The translations under genes were made by a program, and so were the position numbers. Below the pieces are notes generated by a model. It was not told the origin of the DNA. It searched no databases and worked only from the letters and a program-made list of their open reading frames with translations. A stretch of DNA of 46,834 nt from Ignavibacteriota bacterium (GTDB taxonomy: Bacteria; Bacteroidota; Ignavibacteria; Tepidaquicellales; Tepidaquicellaceae), in contig JAPLFI010000308.1 in assembly GCA_026390755.1 (NCBI GenBank), positions 1 to 46,834 of the forward strand, in the 5' to 3' direction. This document shows, piece by piece, positions 16,266 through 25,028 of the stretch; the first letter of the stretch is position 1; the number at the start of each line of letters is the position of its first letter.

Positions 16266-17447
16266 TTATCCCTTAATCACACCAAGCGGCGTTAACTCTA
16301 CTAATATTTCAATCAAATCCTCTTGGTTTTTCATAACTATATCAATGTCTTTATATGCTCCGGGGGCTTCGTCTAAATCTTTTACACTTCTTATCGCATG
16401 AAGTATTCCTTTATCATCTAATAATTTAATTTCTTCTTTAAGATTAAGTCTTCTTCCGGCATCTTTCCTTCCCATCTTTCTGCCTGCTCCGTGTGAGCAT
16501 GAGTTAAACGATTCTGCATTTCCCTTGCCCTTGACTATATATGATTTTGTTCCCTGCGATCCGGGAATGATTCCTACAGTGTCAGCAGTTGCAAGCGTCG
16601 CCCCTTTTCTATGAACCATAACATTTTTATTGTAATGATTTTCCATACGGGCATAGTTGTGGGCTATATTAATAATCGGTTCAAAAGTTATATCACTGTC
16701 AATTTGTTCCGCTGTCTTTTCAAAAATATATTTTACTTTTTCCATCATTAATTTTCTGTTAGCTAAAGCAAATTCAACACAATAATTCATTTCTCTGATA
16801 TATGTTTTACCTTCTTCGCTGTCAATAGGAAGAAAAGCCAATTCCCAATTCTTAGGAATAGAACAATGCCACTTATCATTAAGTTTTACAGCTAATTTAT
16901 TATAATAATCAGCCGCCTGTTTCCCGATATTACGCGACCCGCTGTGTATCATTATCCAAATATGCCCGTCAGAGCCTTTTTGAATTTCAATGAAATGATT
17001 GCCGCCTCCAAGTGTACCAATTTGTGTTAATGCTGATTGATATTCTCTTTCTACAATTGGTCTTGTGCCTGTAAAATTAAATGCGGCATCCGGCATTAAA
17101 TTTTTGTCCTGCTGAACTTTGTGATGTTTAAAGCCGACCGGAACAGTCTCTCTTATCTCGCCCAATATTATTTTCAAAGCAGTCTTGTCAATTTCAGTCA
17201 ATGAAGTTTTAACCGCACACATACCACAGCCAATATCAACTCCGACAGCGTTTGGTATAATAACATCTTTCGTCGCTAAAACTCCGCCAATCGGCATGCC
17301 ATAGCCTTGATGTGAATCAGGCATAATAGCTATATGCTTAAAAGCAAATGGAAGATTGGCTAAGTTAATTACTTGGGCCATTGCCCCATCTTCAATATCA
17401 TTCAACCACATTTTAATTGGTATTTTTTCAGTTGTGATTACTCTCAT
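16266..17447 (-). CDS. rtcB: RNA-splicing ligase RtcB
   Basis: 393 residues, slightly shorter than typical RtcB (400-480). Clear family motifs occur in order: PDSHQGYGMPIGGVLATKD (about 43-61), AVGVDIGCGMCAVKTSL with metal-binding Asp71/Cys74, GGGNHFIEIQ, MIHSGSRNIGK, NIAHNYARMENHY, MVHRKGATLA, GIIPGSQGTKSYIV and NSCSHGAGRKMGR. The last holds the His that is guanylylated in characterised enzymes. RtcB joins RNA 2',3'-cyclic phosphate or 3'-phosphate ends to 5'-OH ends, in tRNA repair or splicing. It is cytoplasmic with no signal peptide. No archease or RNA cyclase gene is adjacent; the gene stands alone, convergent with the small secreted protein and divergent from the FISUMP gene. Confidence 0.94.
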   Translation of the reverse strand: MRVITTEKIPIKMWLNDIEDGAMAQVINLANLPFAFKHIAIMPDSHQGYGMPIGGVLATKDVIIPNAVGVDIGCGMCAVKTSLTEIDKTALKIILGEIRETVPVGFKHHKVQQDKNLMPDAAFNFTGTRPIVEREYQSALTQIGTLGGGNHFIEIQKGSDGHIWIMIHSGSRNIGKQAADYYNKLAVKLNDKWHCSIPKNWELAFLPIDSEEGKTYIREMNYCVEFALANRKLMMEKVKYIFEKTAEQIDSDITFEPIINIAHNYARMENHYNKNVMVHRKGATLATADTVGIIPGSQGTKSYIVKGKGNAESFNSCSHGAGRKMGRKDAGRRLNLKEEIKLLDDKGILHAIRSVKDLDEAPGAYKDIDIVMKNQEDLIEILVELTPLGVIKG

Positions 17448-17723
17448 GTATTAATATACAAAATCTTTACGTTATATAAAATTATTTCATTAAGCCGATA
17501 TTATATTGAATTTTTAACGAGAATGAAGCTGTTATGTTTACTGCTCAGCGAGTGCGCACAAGACCGGTCAATAATTATTCGATTGAATTTGGAATATTAA
17601 TTGCTTAAATAAGCTGAGTAAGTTATCATTTTAAATAAAGGGAGTACTGTAAATTAAAATCGTGGAATTTAAATATTTACAAGAAGTTTTTTAATTAACT
17701 TTAATGTTTAACGCAGGAACAAA

Positions 17724-18389
17724 ATGAAAAAAACGAACAAAGTACTACCGGCAATATTAACGATTGCAATGCTATTCGCTTTTGGTGTCAGCAAATCATT
17801 TACACAGGTAACCGATAAAGACGACAGCACTTACAAAACTATTACAATCAGTAAACAAATCTGGATGGCGGAAAACCTTAACGTAGAGCATTACCGCAAC
17901 GGCGACCCTATTCCGCAGGTGCAGGACAAGGAGGAATGGGACAACCAGACAACAGGCGCCTGGTGCTACTATGAAAACAATTCAGGTAACGGCACAACCT
18001 ACGGCAGACTTTATAACTGGTATGCAGTATCAGACCCGCGCGGACTCGCTCCCGACGGCTGGCATATACCAACTAATGATGAATGGACAAAACTGATTAA
18101 CTACTTGGGCGGTGCTGAAGTTGCCGGCGAGAAAATGAAAACTACAAGCGGCTGGGATGAAAACGGCAACGGTACAAACACCAGCGGCTTTAATGCAATT
18201 CCCGGAGGTTATAGAAATCACGAAGGATATTTCATCAACATCGGCAGGAATGCTCTCTTCTGGACTTCAACAGAGTTCAATTCAACCAATATCTTGTTCC
18301 GAAATGTTATAGGCAGTATTCCCGACGTTTATAATCCGAACTATACTAAGGACTTTGGTCTATCCGTTCGTTGTGTGAAAGATAATTAA
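17724..18389 (+). CDS. Secreted FISUMP-domain protein
   Basis: 221 residues. Signal peptide about 1-28 (MKKTNKVLPAILTIAMLFAF). The mature part is a Fibrobacter-succinogenes major paralogous domain: YKTITISKQIWMAENLNVEH, YGRLYNWYAVSDPRGLAPDG, WHIPTNDEWTKLINYLGG, KMKTTSGWDENGNGTN, SGFNAIPGGYRN, FWTSTE, and SVRCVKD at the end. The domain is common in secreted proteins of the FCB group; its function is unknown. No sorting domain follows, so it may be periplasmic or exported otherwise. A truncated relative lies at 39261-39420, which helps to define the deletion there. Confidence 0.88.
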   Translation: MKKTNKVLPAILTIAMLFAFGVSKSFTQVTDKDDSTYKTITISKQIWMAENLNVEHYRNGDPIPQVQDKEEWDNQTTGAWCYYENNSGNGTTYGRLYNWYAVSDPRGLAPDGWHIPTNDEWTKLINYLGGAEVAGEKMKTTSGWDENGNGTNTSGFNAIPGGYRNHEGYFINIGRNALFWTSTEFNSTNILFRNVIGSIPDVYNPNYTKDFGLSVRCVKDN

Positions 18390-18492
18390 TCTGACAGGAA
18401 ATCAGGACAAAATCCCGGTTATAATGTCTTAATTCAGTATCTATTGTAATTATTTCGTCTGATTTTTTGGCTCAGGTCGGACATTCTATACC

Positions 18493-18712
18493 CGGAAATT
18501 TCTTTGAAGGTTATATGTTAGTTGCGATATCAGTAAAATTTTGTCAGTGTCCCTGTCATTTGATAGCGAGGAATATCCGGATGACATTTTTTAAATGCAA
18601 GTTAATAACTCAAAGTGACCATTTTCAACTATACTTATCAGCAATCCTAAAAATAATTATCCGAAATAGAGACTTGTTTTTTAAAATTGAATCTCTCAAT
18701 TTCGTAGGATTA
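18493..18712 (-). pseudogene. Shredded duplicate of the 14176-15426 binding-protein gene
   Basis: Three blocks match the binding-protein locus in the same order and orientation. 18493-18557 matches 14139-14203 (3' end plus downstream DNA; 65 bp with very few differences). 18557-18590 matches 14637-14670 (mid-gene). About 18587-18712 matches about 15455-15573 (start region and divergent promoter). About 430 bp and 780 bp are missing between blocks, with short homologies at both joins (a shared C, and TTTTTAAA). The coding sequence is destroyed. The surviving promoter-side block now lies 63 bp upstream of the plus-strand gene at 18775. The frames open here are accidental. Confidence 0.75.
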
Positions 18713-18774
18713 ACTTCATTTTTAAGTTTTTTGCTAACGGACGGTAAATTTGAGTTAATTAACATAATAATATC

Positions 18775-19971
18775 ATGAAAGAAAAAATCACAGTTTTTAT
18801 CGTTGCTCTTTTTCTTAATTCTTCATTTTTGATAAATAATTCTATGTGCCAGTGGGTTCAGTCAGGAATAAATGGAAAAGATGTACGCTCGCTCATTGTT
18901 GCCGGTAATAATATATTTGCTGGGACAATAGACTATGGTGTTTATATCTCTGCAAACTACGGAATAAACTGGACACAGACTTCATTGAACAATAAAACTG
19001 TTTGGGCACTTGATACTTCGGGTATTAATATTTACGCCGGAACAGACGGATATGGTGTTTATATCTCCACGAATAATGGAACAAGCTGGTCACCAACATC
19101 ATTAAATGATCAAAGTGTAAATGCAATCAAGATATCAGGAAATAGTATATTTGCAGGTACATCATTGAATGGTGTTTATCTTTCTACGAATAACGGAACA
19201 AACTGGTCTCAGACTTCACTGAATAATAAACAAATTCTTTCTCTTATAACGCTCGGAAATAATATTTTCGCAGGGGTAGCGCATACCGGAATTTTTCGCT
19301 CGACTGATAATGGTACAAGCTGGGTTCAAACCTCCTCAAGCAGTATAGATGCATGGTCTTTTGTAACATCCGGTAACAATATTTTTGCGGGTGCTTTTTA
19401 TGGCGGTGTGCATCTTTCAACAAATAACGGCTCGAACTGGACTCAGGCAGGTTTAAATGAAAAAACTGTTTATTCGCTTACGGCATCCGGTAACAATATT
19501 TTTGCAGGGACTTATCAATACGGAGTGTATTTTTCAACAAATAATGGTGCTAATTGGATAGCGAAAAATCAGGGTTTTAACGCTAATACTATAGTTAAAG
19601 CATTATTAATTTCAAATGATTATATTTTTGCGGGTACTGACAATTCCGTCTGGCGCCGTTCATATTCTGATATTATCGGAATACAAAGTATAAGCTCGGA
19701 AATTCCTATGGCATTTTCATTATCTCAGAATTACCCCAATCCGTTTAATCCATCGACAACAATAAAATTTCAGGTTGCAAGTTCAAATTTCGTAAAGCTA
19801 TCGGTATTTGATATTCTCGGTCGTGAAGTAATAACCCTTGTTAATGAAATGCTGAATGCGGGAACATACAGCGTTGACTGGAATGCATCAGTATATACCG
19901 GCGGCGTTTATTTTTACTGCCTGAAAACTGACAGCTATTCTGAAGTGAAAAAAATGATTATGACAAAATGA
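18775..19971 (+). CDS. T9SS-secreted six-repeat Asp-box propeller
   Basis: 398 residues. Signal peptide about 1-30 ending near NNSMCQW. Residues about 45-300 are six Asp-box repeats of about 39-43 residues, each of the type GNNIFAGTxxxGVYxSTNNGTNWTQ. They should fold as a beta-propeller. The last about 85 residues are the T9SS sorting domain (QNYPNPFNPSTTIKF, LSVFDILGREVITLVNE, GVYFYCLKTD, MIMTK). Paralogues lie at 27839-29077 (six repeats) and 44527-46545 (thirteen). No catalytic residues are recognisable, so a surface binding or adhesion role is a guess. The upstream DNA is partly the remnant at 18493-18712. Confidence 0.86.
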   Translation: MKEKITVFIVALFLNSSFLINNSMCQWVQSGINGKDVRSLIVAGNNIFAGTIDYGVYISANYGINWTQTSLNNKTVWALDTSGINIYAGTDGYGVYISTNNGTSWSPTSLNDQSVNAIKISGNSIFAGTSLNGVYLSTNNGTNWSQTSLNNKQILSLITLGNNIFAGVAHTGIFRSTDNGTSWVQTSSSSIDAWSFVTSGNNIFAGAFYGGVHLSTNNGSNWTQAGLNEKTVYSLTASGNNIFAGTYQYGVYFSTNNGANWIAKNQGFNANTIVKALLISNDYIFAGTDNSVWRRSYSDIIGIQSISSEIPMAFSLSQNYPNPFNPSTTIKFQVASSNFVKLSVFDILGREVITLVNEMLNAGTYSVDWNASVYTGGVYFYCLKTDSYSEVKKMIMTK

Positions 19972-20148
19972 TTTCATATGATACCCAAGCGATATAAGAA
20001 AGAACAGAATAAATAAAAACACTTACTGCCAGGAGGCTTTTACCGGTCCCCTTTTTATTTCCGTTTTTCTTTCATCCCCGCCCCCTGTGTAATTATCTCT
20101 AATCTATATGCGGCTAGCTTTATATGCAAAGTTAAAATATTGATGCAT

Positions 20149-20180
20149 AAAAAAAGAGAGCCGAACAATACGGCTCTCCC
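20149..20180 (-). terminator. Intrinsic terminator for Omp28-like gene
   Basis: GAGAGCCG (20156-20163) and CGGCTCTC (20171-20178) form a perfect 8-bp stem with a 7-nt loop. On the minus strand it is followed by seven Ts. It lies 30 bp past the stop of the 20210-22225 gene; CCTCTTT on the other side could also help the plus-strand gene. Confidence 0.87.
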
Positions 20181-20209
20181 TCTTTAACTAAAGTACGATA
20201 AAATTCTTA

Positions 20210-22225
20210 TTACTTTATTAATGTCATCTTACGGACTTCCTTGAAATCGCCTGCTTCAAGTTTATAGAAATAAATTCCGCTGGCGAATTTTGAGCCGTCA
20301 AACTGTGTTAAATAAATTCCTGAGTTTTGATTTCCTTCAAACAGTGTGGAAATCGCCTGTCCTTTAATATCATAAACTTTTAACGATACTTTAGAACTCT
20401 TTGGAATCATATAAGAAATATTCGTTACCGGATTAAACGGATTTGGATAATTTTGATTTAATGCGAACACAGCAGGTGTTTCGGTACCGATTTGATGTAT
20501 TGAGGTTAAGAAACTTCCCATTGCCATCGAGAATCTTCCCCACTGACTGTCGTTAGCAGGTACAAATGGTTCGTTGGTAGAAGGCGCTGTCGCAAGGGGT
20601 GAACCCATTTTATCGAAAGCTGTATATGGAAATGTAGCTCCGCCATCTGTAGATACCTTAACTTGCAATCTGTCATTATATCCATTATATGAATATGCCC
20701 AATCAAATTTAAGAGTATCGGATAAATCAATATTGTTGTAAGTTCTGGTTTTCATATAATCTAATTGACCTAACGCAGTATAATCCATCCAATTCATTTT
20801 AACACACTTATATCCTGGTATAGTGGGACCATTCGCCACCGAAGAATATTCGAAAGTATAGCTATTGTCAGGATTGATAATCGTCCAGCCCGAAGGCGGG
20901 AAACCGGTTTCAAAGGTTTCATAATTAAATCCAGATAAAATATTATCACTTTTTTCACCGGTGATTAATACTGGATAAGAGTTTTCTATAGCAACGGGTG
21001 CTTTTGAATTAAGAACTATGTTGTTTGCAGGAATATTATCATTAGCATAGTGTCTTGCTTTCCCTGCATTGATCACTTCTTTTGTGGTGTTGTTCTGCAC
21101 ATATACAGAAGTGAACATCATCGAGTCAATCCAGTTGCTTTCTCTTTTATATGTTACGGAATAATTGTAAGAGCCCACTGCTGTCGGAGCAGTAAATCCG
21201 TCGGTCGTAGGATATGCGCGCCGGAACACATCGTAAAATTCTTTTTCGCCGTTGGAACCCGGAGCTGTTGCATAATGGATATGCCTCTCTATAGCTTCTA
21301 CCCGTAAATAGTAAGTTCCTGCGGGAAGAGCTGTATAGATGTTCATTGTAATATCTGCTTTAATGGAATCGCCAGCAACCCTTGTATCCACAACGGTTAA
21401 ATCCATCGGACTTCCCTTTGAAAGTCTGTCTCTATATGGTGTGGGTAGTGACGCCGCAGTGTAACCGCCGAACTGTATAACGCCGTCAGAATACGCAACA
21501 GGAATTCCGCTAACAGCATAATAATTTTGTCTGGCTGTGTTTTGTACTGTGTTAGCTAAATACATCGGGTCTCCGGGAGACGGGAAATTCAAATGATATT
21601 TAATTGCTACGAGGGTATCAAATTTCTGTACAATGAAAGCGTCTAATGCGGGATTGTATTGAGCACAATAACTACAGGTTGAGCTTGTGAAGCACTGAAA
21701 TAAAACATTTTTCTTACCGCCCGGTTTGAAATAAGAAATTTGTTTCAATGTATCATTCGCTTGATTCTGGTCTGCTCCGTAAGATGAGTAAACTTTAATG
21801 CTATAATTAGTATTTGGGGAAATTGAAACAGGATCGAAAATTACATTCACTTTTTGTCCGATACCGAGCGAAGCAATAGATTTTGTGCTTGTGTAAGTAC
21901 CGGGAGTAATCTGTATCGTCACATTAAAAGGTGATGTAACATTTGTTTTCCCTAAATTAACAAAAGAGACATCCGGACTAACGGAGAACGGTGAATTTCC
22001 GGCAGAAGAATAACTGGTATCTTTGTTTATATTGTTTATGGATGATACTCCAATGTCATTCTGATATTTATCTCCGATGGAAAAATTATCTATATACAGA
22101 TTATTCCCGTATTGATTCGTTGAAATAAACTGAACGACAATGTTGTTAAGTGATTGCGGGGATTGAAAATTGAAGGCTGACAATGTTACAGCCAGCAATA
22201 ATGACAGTAGAAATACTTTCTTCAT
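20210..22225 (-). CDS. T9SS-secreted Omp28-like thioredoxin-fold protein
   Basis: 671 residues. Signal peptide about 1-18. Residues about 55-165 look like a CARDB-type beta domain. From about 170 comes an Omp28-related, thioredoxin-like segment with a redox-type CSYC pair (Cys184/Cys187; VLFQCFTSSTCSYCAQYNPA) and AVSGIPVAYSDG. Residues about 440-580 resemble a MAM/cleaved-adhesin domain (FETGFPPSGWTIINPD, LDYMKTRTYNNIDLSD, RLQVKVSTDGGATF). The end is a T9SS sorting domain (NQNYPNPFNPVTNISYMIP, GIYFYKLEAGDFKEVRKMTL). It is probably a cell-surface or released adhesin-like protein; a disulfide role for CSYC is possible but unproven. It is monocistronic, with a strong terminator downstream. Confidence 0.83.
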   Translation of the reverse strand: MKKVFLLSLLLAVTLSAFNFQSPQSLNNIVVQFISTNQYGNNLYIDNFSIGDKYQNDIGVSSINNINKDTSYSSAGNSPFSVSPDVSFVNLGKTNVTSPFNVTIQITPGTYTSTKSIASLGIGQKVNVIFDPVSISPNTNYSIKVYSSYGADQNQANDTLKQISYFKPGGKKNVLFQCFTSSTCSYCAQYNPALDAFIVQKFDTLVAIKYHLNFPSPGDPMYLANTVQNTARQNYYAVSGIPVAYSDGVIQFGGYTAASLPTPYRDRLSKGSPMDLTVVDTRVAGDSIKADITMNIYTALPAGTYYLRVEAIERHIHYATAPGSNGEKEFYDVFRRAYPTTDGFTAPTAVGSYNYSVTYKRESNWIDSMMFTSVYVQNNTTKEVINAGKARHYANDNIPANNIVLNSKAPVAIENSYPVLITGEKSDNILSGFNYETFETGFPPSGWTIINPDNSYTFEYSSVANGPTIPGYKCVKMNWMDYTALGQLDYMKTRTYNNIDLSDTLKFDWAYSYNGYNDRLQVKVSTDGGATFPYTAFDKMGSPLATAPSTNEPFVPANDSQWGRFSMAMGSFLTSIHQIGTETPAVFALNQNYPNPFNPVTNISYMIPKSSKVSLKVYDIKGQAISTLFEGNQNSGIYLTQFDGSKFASGIYFYKLEAGDFKEVRKMTLIK

Positions 22226-22679
22226 AACATAAATTAATTAAATTTAGTAAAATATTTATTTTCAAATAACGCTTTTTATATATCTTGCTTAACAAAATGT
22301 AAAATCTTTTTCATTATTGTTTCTCATAAAAAATATTTTAATATATTTTGTTTGTTGTTCATTCATCTATGAGAAAACAACATCAATCAAGCTAACATAA
22401 AGAGAACTTATTTTCAAGTGTAAGTATTTTATACACTTCAGTAAGAAAAACTGCACACTAATTTTAGAAATATCATTATAGTCAATAAAAACAGGCAAAT
22501 AAAGGTTCTGTATTGCATAATATAACTGACATCAGTTTATGTACAGTACAGTTTAATGTTTATGATGGGTTTTATGCGAAAAATGTGACAATACGGCAAA
22601 TTAATTTCAATAACATGATTATCCCTTTTTTTACGTTAAATTAATGCTTAGTTTTAATTATTAATAATTTATATTACAA
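22226..22679. other. AT-rich intergenic region, no gene seen
   Basis: 454 bp between the Omp28-like gene (-) and the SET gene (+), which are divergent, so both promoters should lie here. I find only a 7-bp inverted repeat, AAGTGTA at 22416 with TACACTT at 22432-22438. No open frame has coding character and no RNA gene is recognisable. Confidence 0.5.
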
Positions 22680-23027
22680 ATGATTTTTCAGCTTAAACCG
22701 TCTGACGTGCACGGAGTGGGAGTTTTTGCAACTGCCGATATTCAGAAAAACGCTCATCTTCCTCTGTTTGAAGATGATGACCACAGATTTACCCCGCATA
22801 ATGAGATTAAAGATTCCAAGGTGCCTGAGCATATTTTGCATAATTATTCCATTAATTATGAAGGCGAAGGTTTGTCTTCGCCAAGAAATTTCAACAGAAT
22901 GTCCGTGGGATGGTTCTTAAATCACTCGGAAACTCCGAATGCCGTTTGTGATGAAAATTACTCTTATTTCGCGCTGAGAAACATTAAAAGCGGCGATGAA
23001 ATTACCATAGATTACGATAAATTGTAA
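22680..23027 (+). CDS. Small SET-domain protein
   Basis: 115 residues, almost wholly a compact SET domain: GVGVFATADIQKNAHLPLF at the start, then FNRMSVGWFLNHSETPNAVC, FALRNIKSGDEITIDYDKL at the end. These contain the NHS-x-x-PN and GDEITIDY motifs that form the S-adenosylmethionine and lysine pocket of SET methyltransferases. There is no signal peptide. Bacterial single-domain SET proteins are mostly of unknown target. The pre-SET and post-SET Cys motifs of eukaryotic histone methyltransferases are absent. It stands alone. Confidence 0.87.
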   Translation: MIFQLKPSDVHGVGVFATADIQKNAHLPLFEDDDHRFTPHNEIKDSKVPEHILHNYSINYEGEGLSSPRNFNRMSVGWFLNHSETPNAVCDENYSYFALRNIKSGDEITIDYDKL

Positions 23028-23193
23028 TTATTTTATGTTGTTTTAATGCAATCCTTATTTTAGCTCCGTTGAAGAATGGTATTGCATTATTAAATTATTT
23101 ATACAAACTTTGTGAAAGTATGGTATAATATGTGTTCTTTAATCAAATATTTATATTTTTAAATTCAATTTTTTAAATAAAAACAACATCATC

Positions 23194-23853
23194 ATGAAAA
23201 AAATTAGTCTCATTTCAGTTGTTACCGCATTCATGTTCATATTGTCATCCTGCAGTACTGTCACTTTTATGGACGATTCATGGACTAAACCTGGTTTTAC
23301 CGGTCAGAAATACAAAAAGATCCTTGTCTGGGCAATAGCAAAAAACAATCTTGTTAAGCAGGCAACCGTTGAAAAACAAATCGTATCAAATTTCAGGGTA
23401 CAGGGCATAAATGCTATCGCGGCAACTGATTATATAAAAGTTACAATTCAGGATCTTGATAAAGACGGGAAAATAGACAATCAGGAAGAGATAAAGAAGG
23501 AAGTTGACAAATTAATCGGAGAGCTTGGAATTGATGCAGGATTGGTTGTAGTGTTAAAGGATGTTAAAGACGGTTACAGATATGTGCCTGGAACAACAAG
23601 CTGGATGCCGGGACCATATTATTCCGGATACAATAATTACTTCTGGGGGTCTTATGACTATATGTACTCACCCGGATATATGGAAAAAACGAAAGATGTA
23701 TATCTTGAAGCAAATTTATATAATGTTGCAAGAGATTTAGTATATTCTGTTCAGTCTGAAACAAGTGATCCGACTTCCCTGTCGGATTTCGCTCAGTCTT
23801 ATGGAAAGGCATTAGTAAATAATCTTTTAGATAAAGGAATAATTAAGAAGTAA
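23194..23853 (+). CDS. Uncharacterised lipoprotein
   Basis: 219 residues with a lipoprotein signal (MKKISLISVVTAFMFILSSC, Cys20). The start TVTFMDDSWTKPGFTGQKYK is followed by an alpha/beta body (KKILVWAIAKNNLVKQATVE, VSNFRVQGINAIAATDY) and a calcium-loop-like DLDKDGKIDNQEE at about 90. A Tyr/Gly/Pro-rich stretch follows (PGPYYSGYNNYFWGSYDYM). The layout resembles small envelope lipoproteins of the DUF4136 kind, but I cannot assign it. It should be anchored to the inner or outer membrane. A long palindrome lies about 80 bp downstream. Confidence 0.7.
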   Translation: MKKISLISVVTAFMFILSSCSTVTFMDDSWTKPGFTGQKYKKILVWAIAKNNLVKQATVEKQIVSNFRVQGINAIAATDYIKVTIQDLDKDGKIDNQEEIKKEVDKLIGELGIDAGLVVVLKDVKDGYRYVPGTTSWMPGPYYSGYNNYFWGSYDYMYSPGYMEKTKDVYLEANLYNVARDLVYSVQSETSDPTSLSDFAQSYGKALVNNLLDKGIIKK

Positions 23854-23931
23854 CTGCTCTCTTTTCGTTATTGCGGTAAAGGGTTATATATATGCGTCAA
23901 TAATTGTCGTACGTAGTGTTGTATTATCAAT

Positions 23932-23970
23932 TTAAGAGGGGCTGTCCGGAAAACGGATAGCCCCTCTTAA
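23932..23970. repeat. 39-bp near-perfect palindrome between convergent genes
   Basis: A 17-bp stem (arm starting TTAAGAGGGGCTGTCCG, one G-T pair) with a GAAAA loop. There is no T tract on either side, so it is not a standard intrinsic terminator, though its position between the convergent genes at 23853 and 24060 would allow one. The GGGGCTGTCC core resembles ends of some insertion sequences. Confidence 0.6.
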
Positions 23971-24059
23971 ACTTTGTGCCTTTATACAGTTGCTCTTATT
24001 TCCTAAATTGTTTTTATAATCTGTGTTAATCTGCGGCAAACGCTTTTTGCTCTTATCTT

Positions 24060-25028
24060 TTATTTACTTATTATAACAACCTGCTCTCCGATATTTAAAA
24101 TTCTCGTTCGCGCTTCAAGTTCAGGCTTTTCTTTAAGAAGCTTTACCAGCACATCTTTCGGAAAATCCGGTTCTGATTTTTCCCTGATAGTACCGTAATG
24201 TAAAGGTATCATGATTTTTGCCTTTGTATCTTCCAGCATTTTTATTGTGCCCGCGGGATATACATGTTTGCCGGGTTTTCCGTCTCCTTCGCATTCTTTA
24301 CAGGGACCAACAGGAAGCAGAGCCAGATCAATATCGTAATTCCCGCCGATATATTTGTAAAATTTATCATCATAAGATGTATCGCCCGCAAATAAAACAG
24401 TCATGCCGTTGTATTGTATTATGTAACCTGTGTAAGAGTCATATCCCCAGATTAATCCGTCAAGCCCGTATCTCCCGCCCCAGTGATAAGCCGCGACCGT
24501 TGTTATTTTTACACCGCTGATTGTTCTTGTTTCACCGATATAAATTTTGTTTTTTTCATCCGCTTTTTTCATCGGAATGAAATTAAAGCTGTAATCCGGC
24601 AGGAACTCTTCCAGACCTTCCGGGAAAACAAGGTTTGTATTCGGGAACTTTTTTTCAACCAGCCCGAGACTTCCAAGATTCGTATGGTCAAAATGCGGAT
24701 GTGATAATAATACCATATCGAGTTTATTGAGTGCTTTTATATCAAGTCCGGCCTCCCTTACCCGCCTCTGCATCAGCGCTATGTTGTTAGTAAAAAACGG
24801 GTCTGTCAGTATTACTTTATCGTCCATCTGAATTAAAACCGTAACGTGTCCAACCCAAAGTGCGGAAAGCCTGACTGAATCACTTATAGGAGCAATCAGT
24901 TTATTTTTTACTTTATCAGGTGAATGGAAGCTTCTTTCCGTATTATCTATCGAATCAGATAAAAATCCGCATCCCTCAGTGAATACTAATAAAACAAAAA
25001 CCGAATATTTGAATATCGTGCCTCTCAT
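24060..25028 (-). CDS. MBL-fold hydrolase lipoprotein (NAPE-PLD/UlaG-like)
   Basis: 322 residues from ATG 25028; a TTG lies one codon upstream. The lipoprotein signal has lipobox TEGC (Cys20). The metallo-beta-lactamase fold is shown by VGHVTVLIQMDDKVILTDPF, the metal motif LLSHPHFDHTN (about 105-115), the His in AAYHWGGRYG, TVLFAGDTSYD and IMIPLHYGTI. The order and spacing resemble N-acylphosphatidylethanolamine phospholipase D-like and UlaG-like hydrolases that cut phosphodiesters or lactones. The start overlaps the stop of the preceding barrel gene by one base (TGATG), indicating translational coupling. A phospholipid-directed role at the membrane is plausible but not shown. Confidence 0.86.
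   Translation of the reverse strand: MRGTIFKYSVFVLLVFTEGCGFLSDSIDNTERSFHSPDKVKNKLIAPISDSVRLSALWVGHVTVLIQMDDKVILTDPFFTNNIALMQRRVREAGLDIKALNKLDMVLLSHPHFDHTNLGSLGLVEKKFPNTNLVFPEGLEEFLPDYSFNFIPMKKADEKNKIYIGETRTISGVKITTVAAYHWGGRYGLDGLIWGYDSYTGYIIQYNGMTVLFAGDTSYDDKFYKYIGGNYDIDLALLPVGPCKECEGDGKPGKHVYPAGTIKMLEDTKAKIMIPLHYGTIREKSEPDFPKDVLVKLLKEKPELEARTRILNIGEQVVIISK

Noticed and set aside
18467-18778. 103-codon plus-strand frame
   Set aside because: It runs through the shredded binding-protein remnant and has no protein-like composition.
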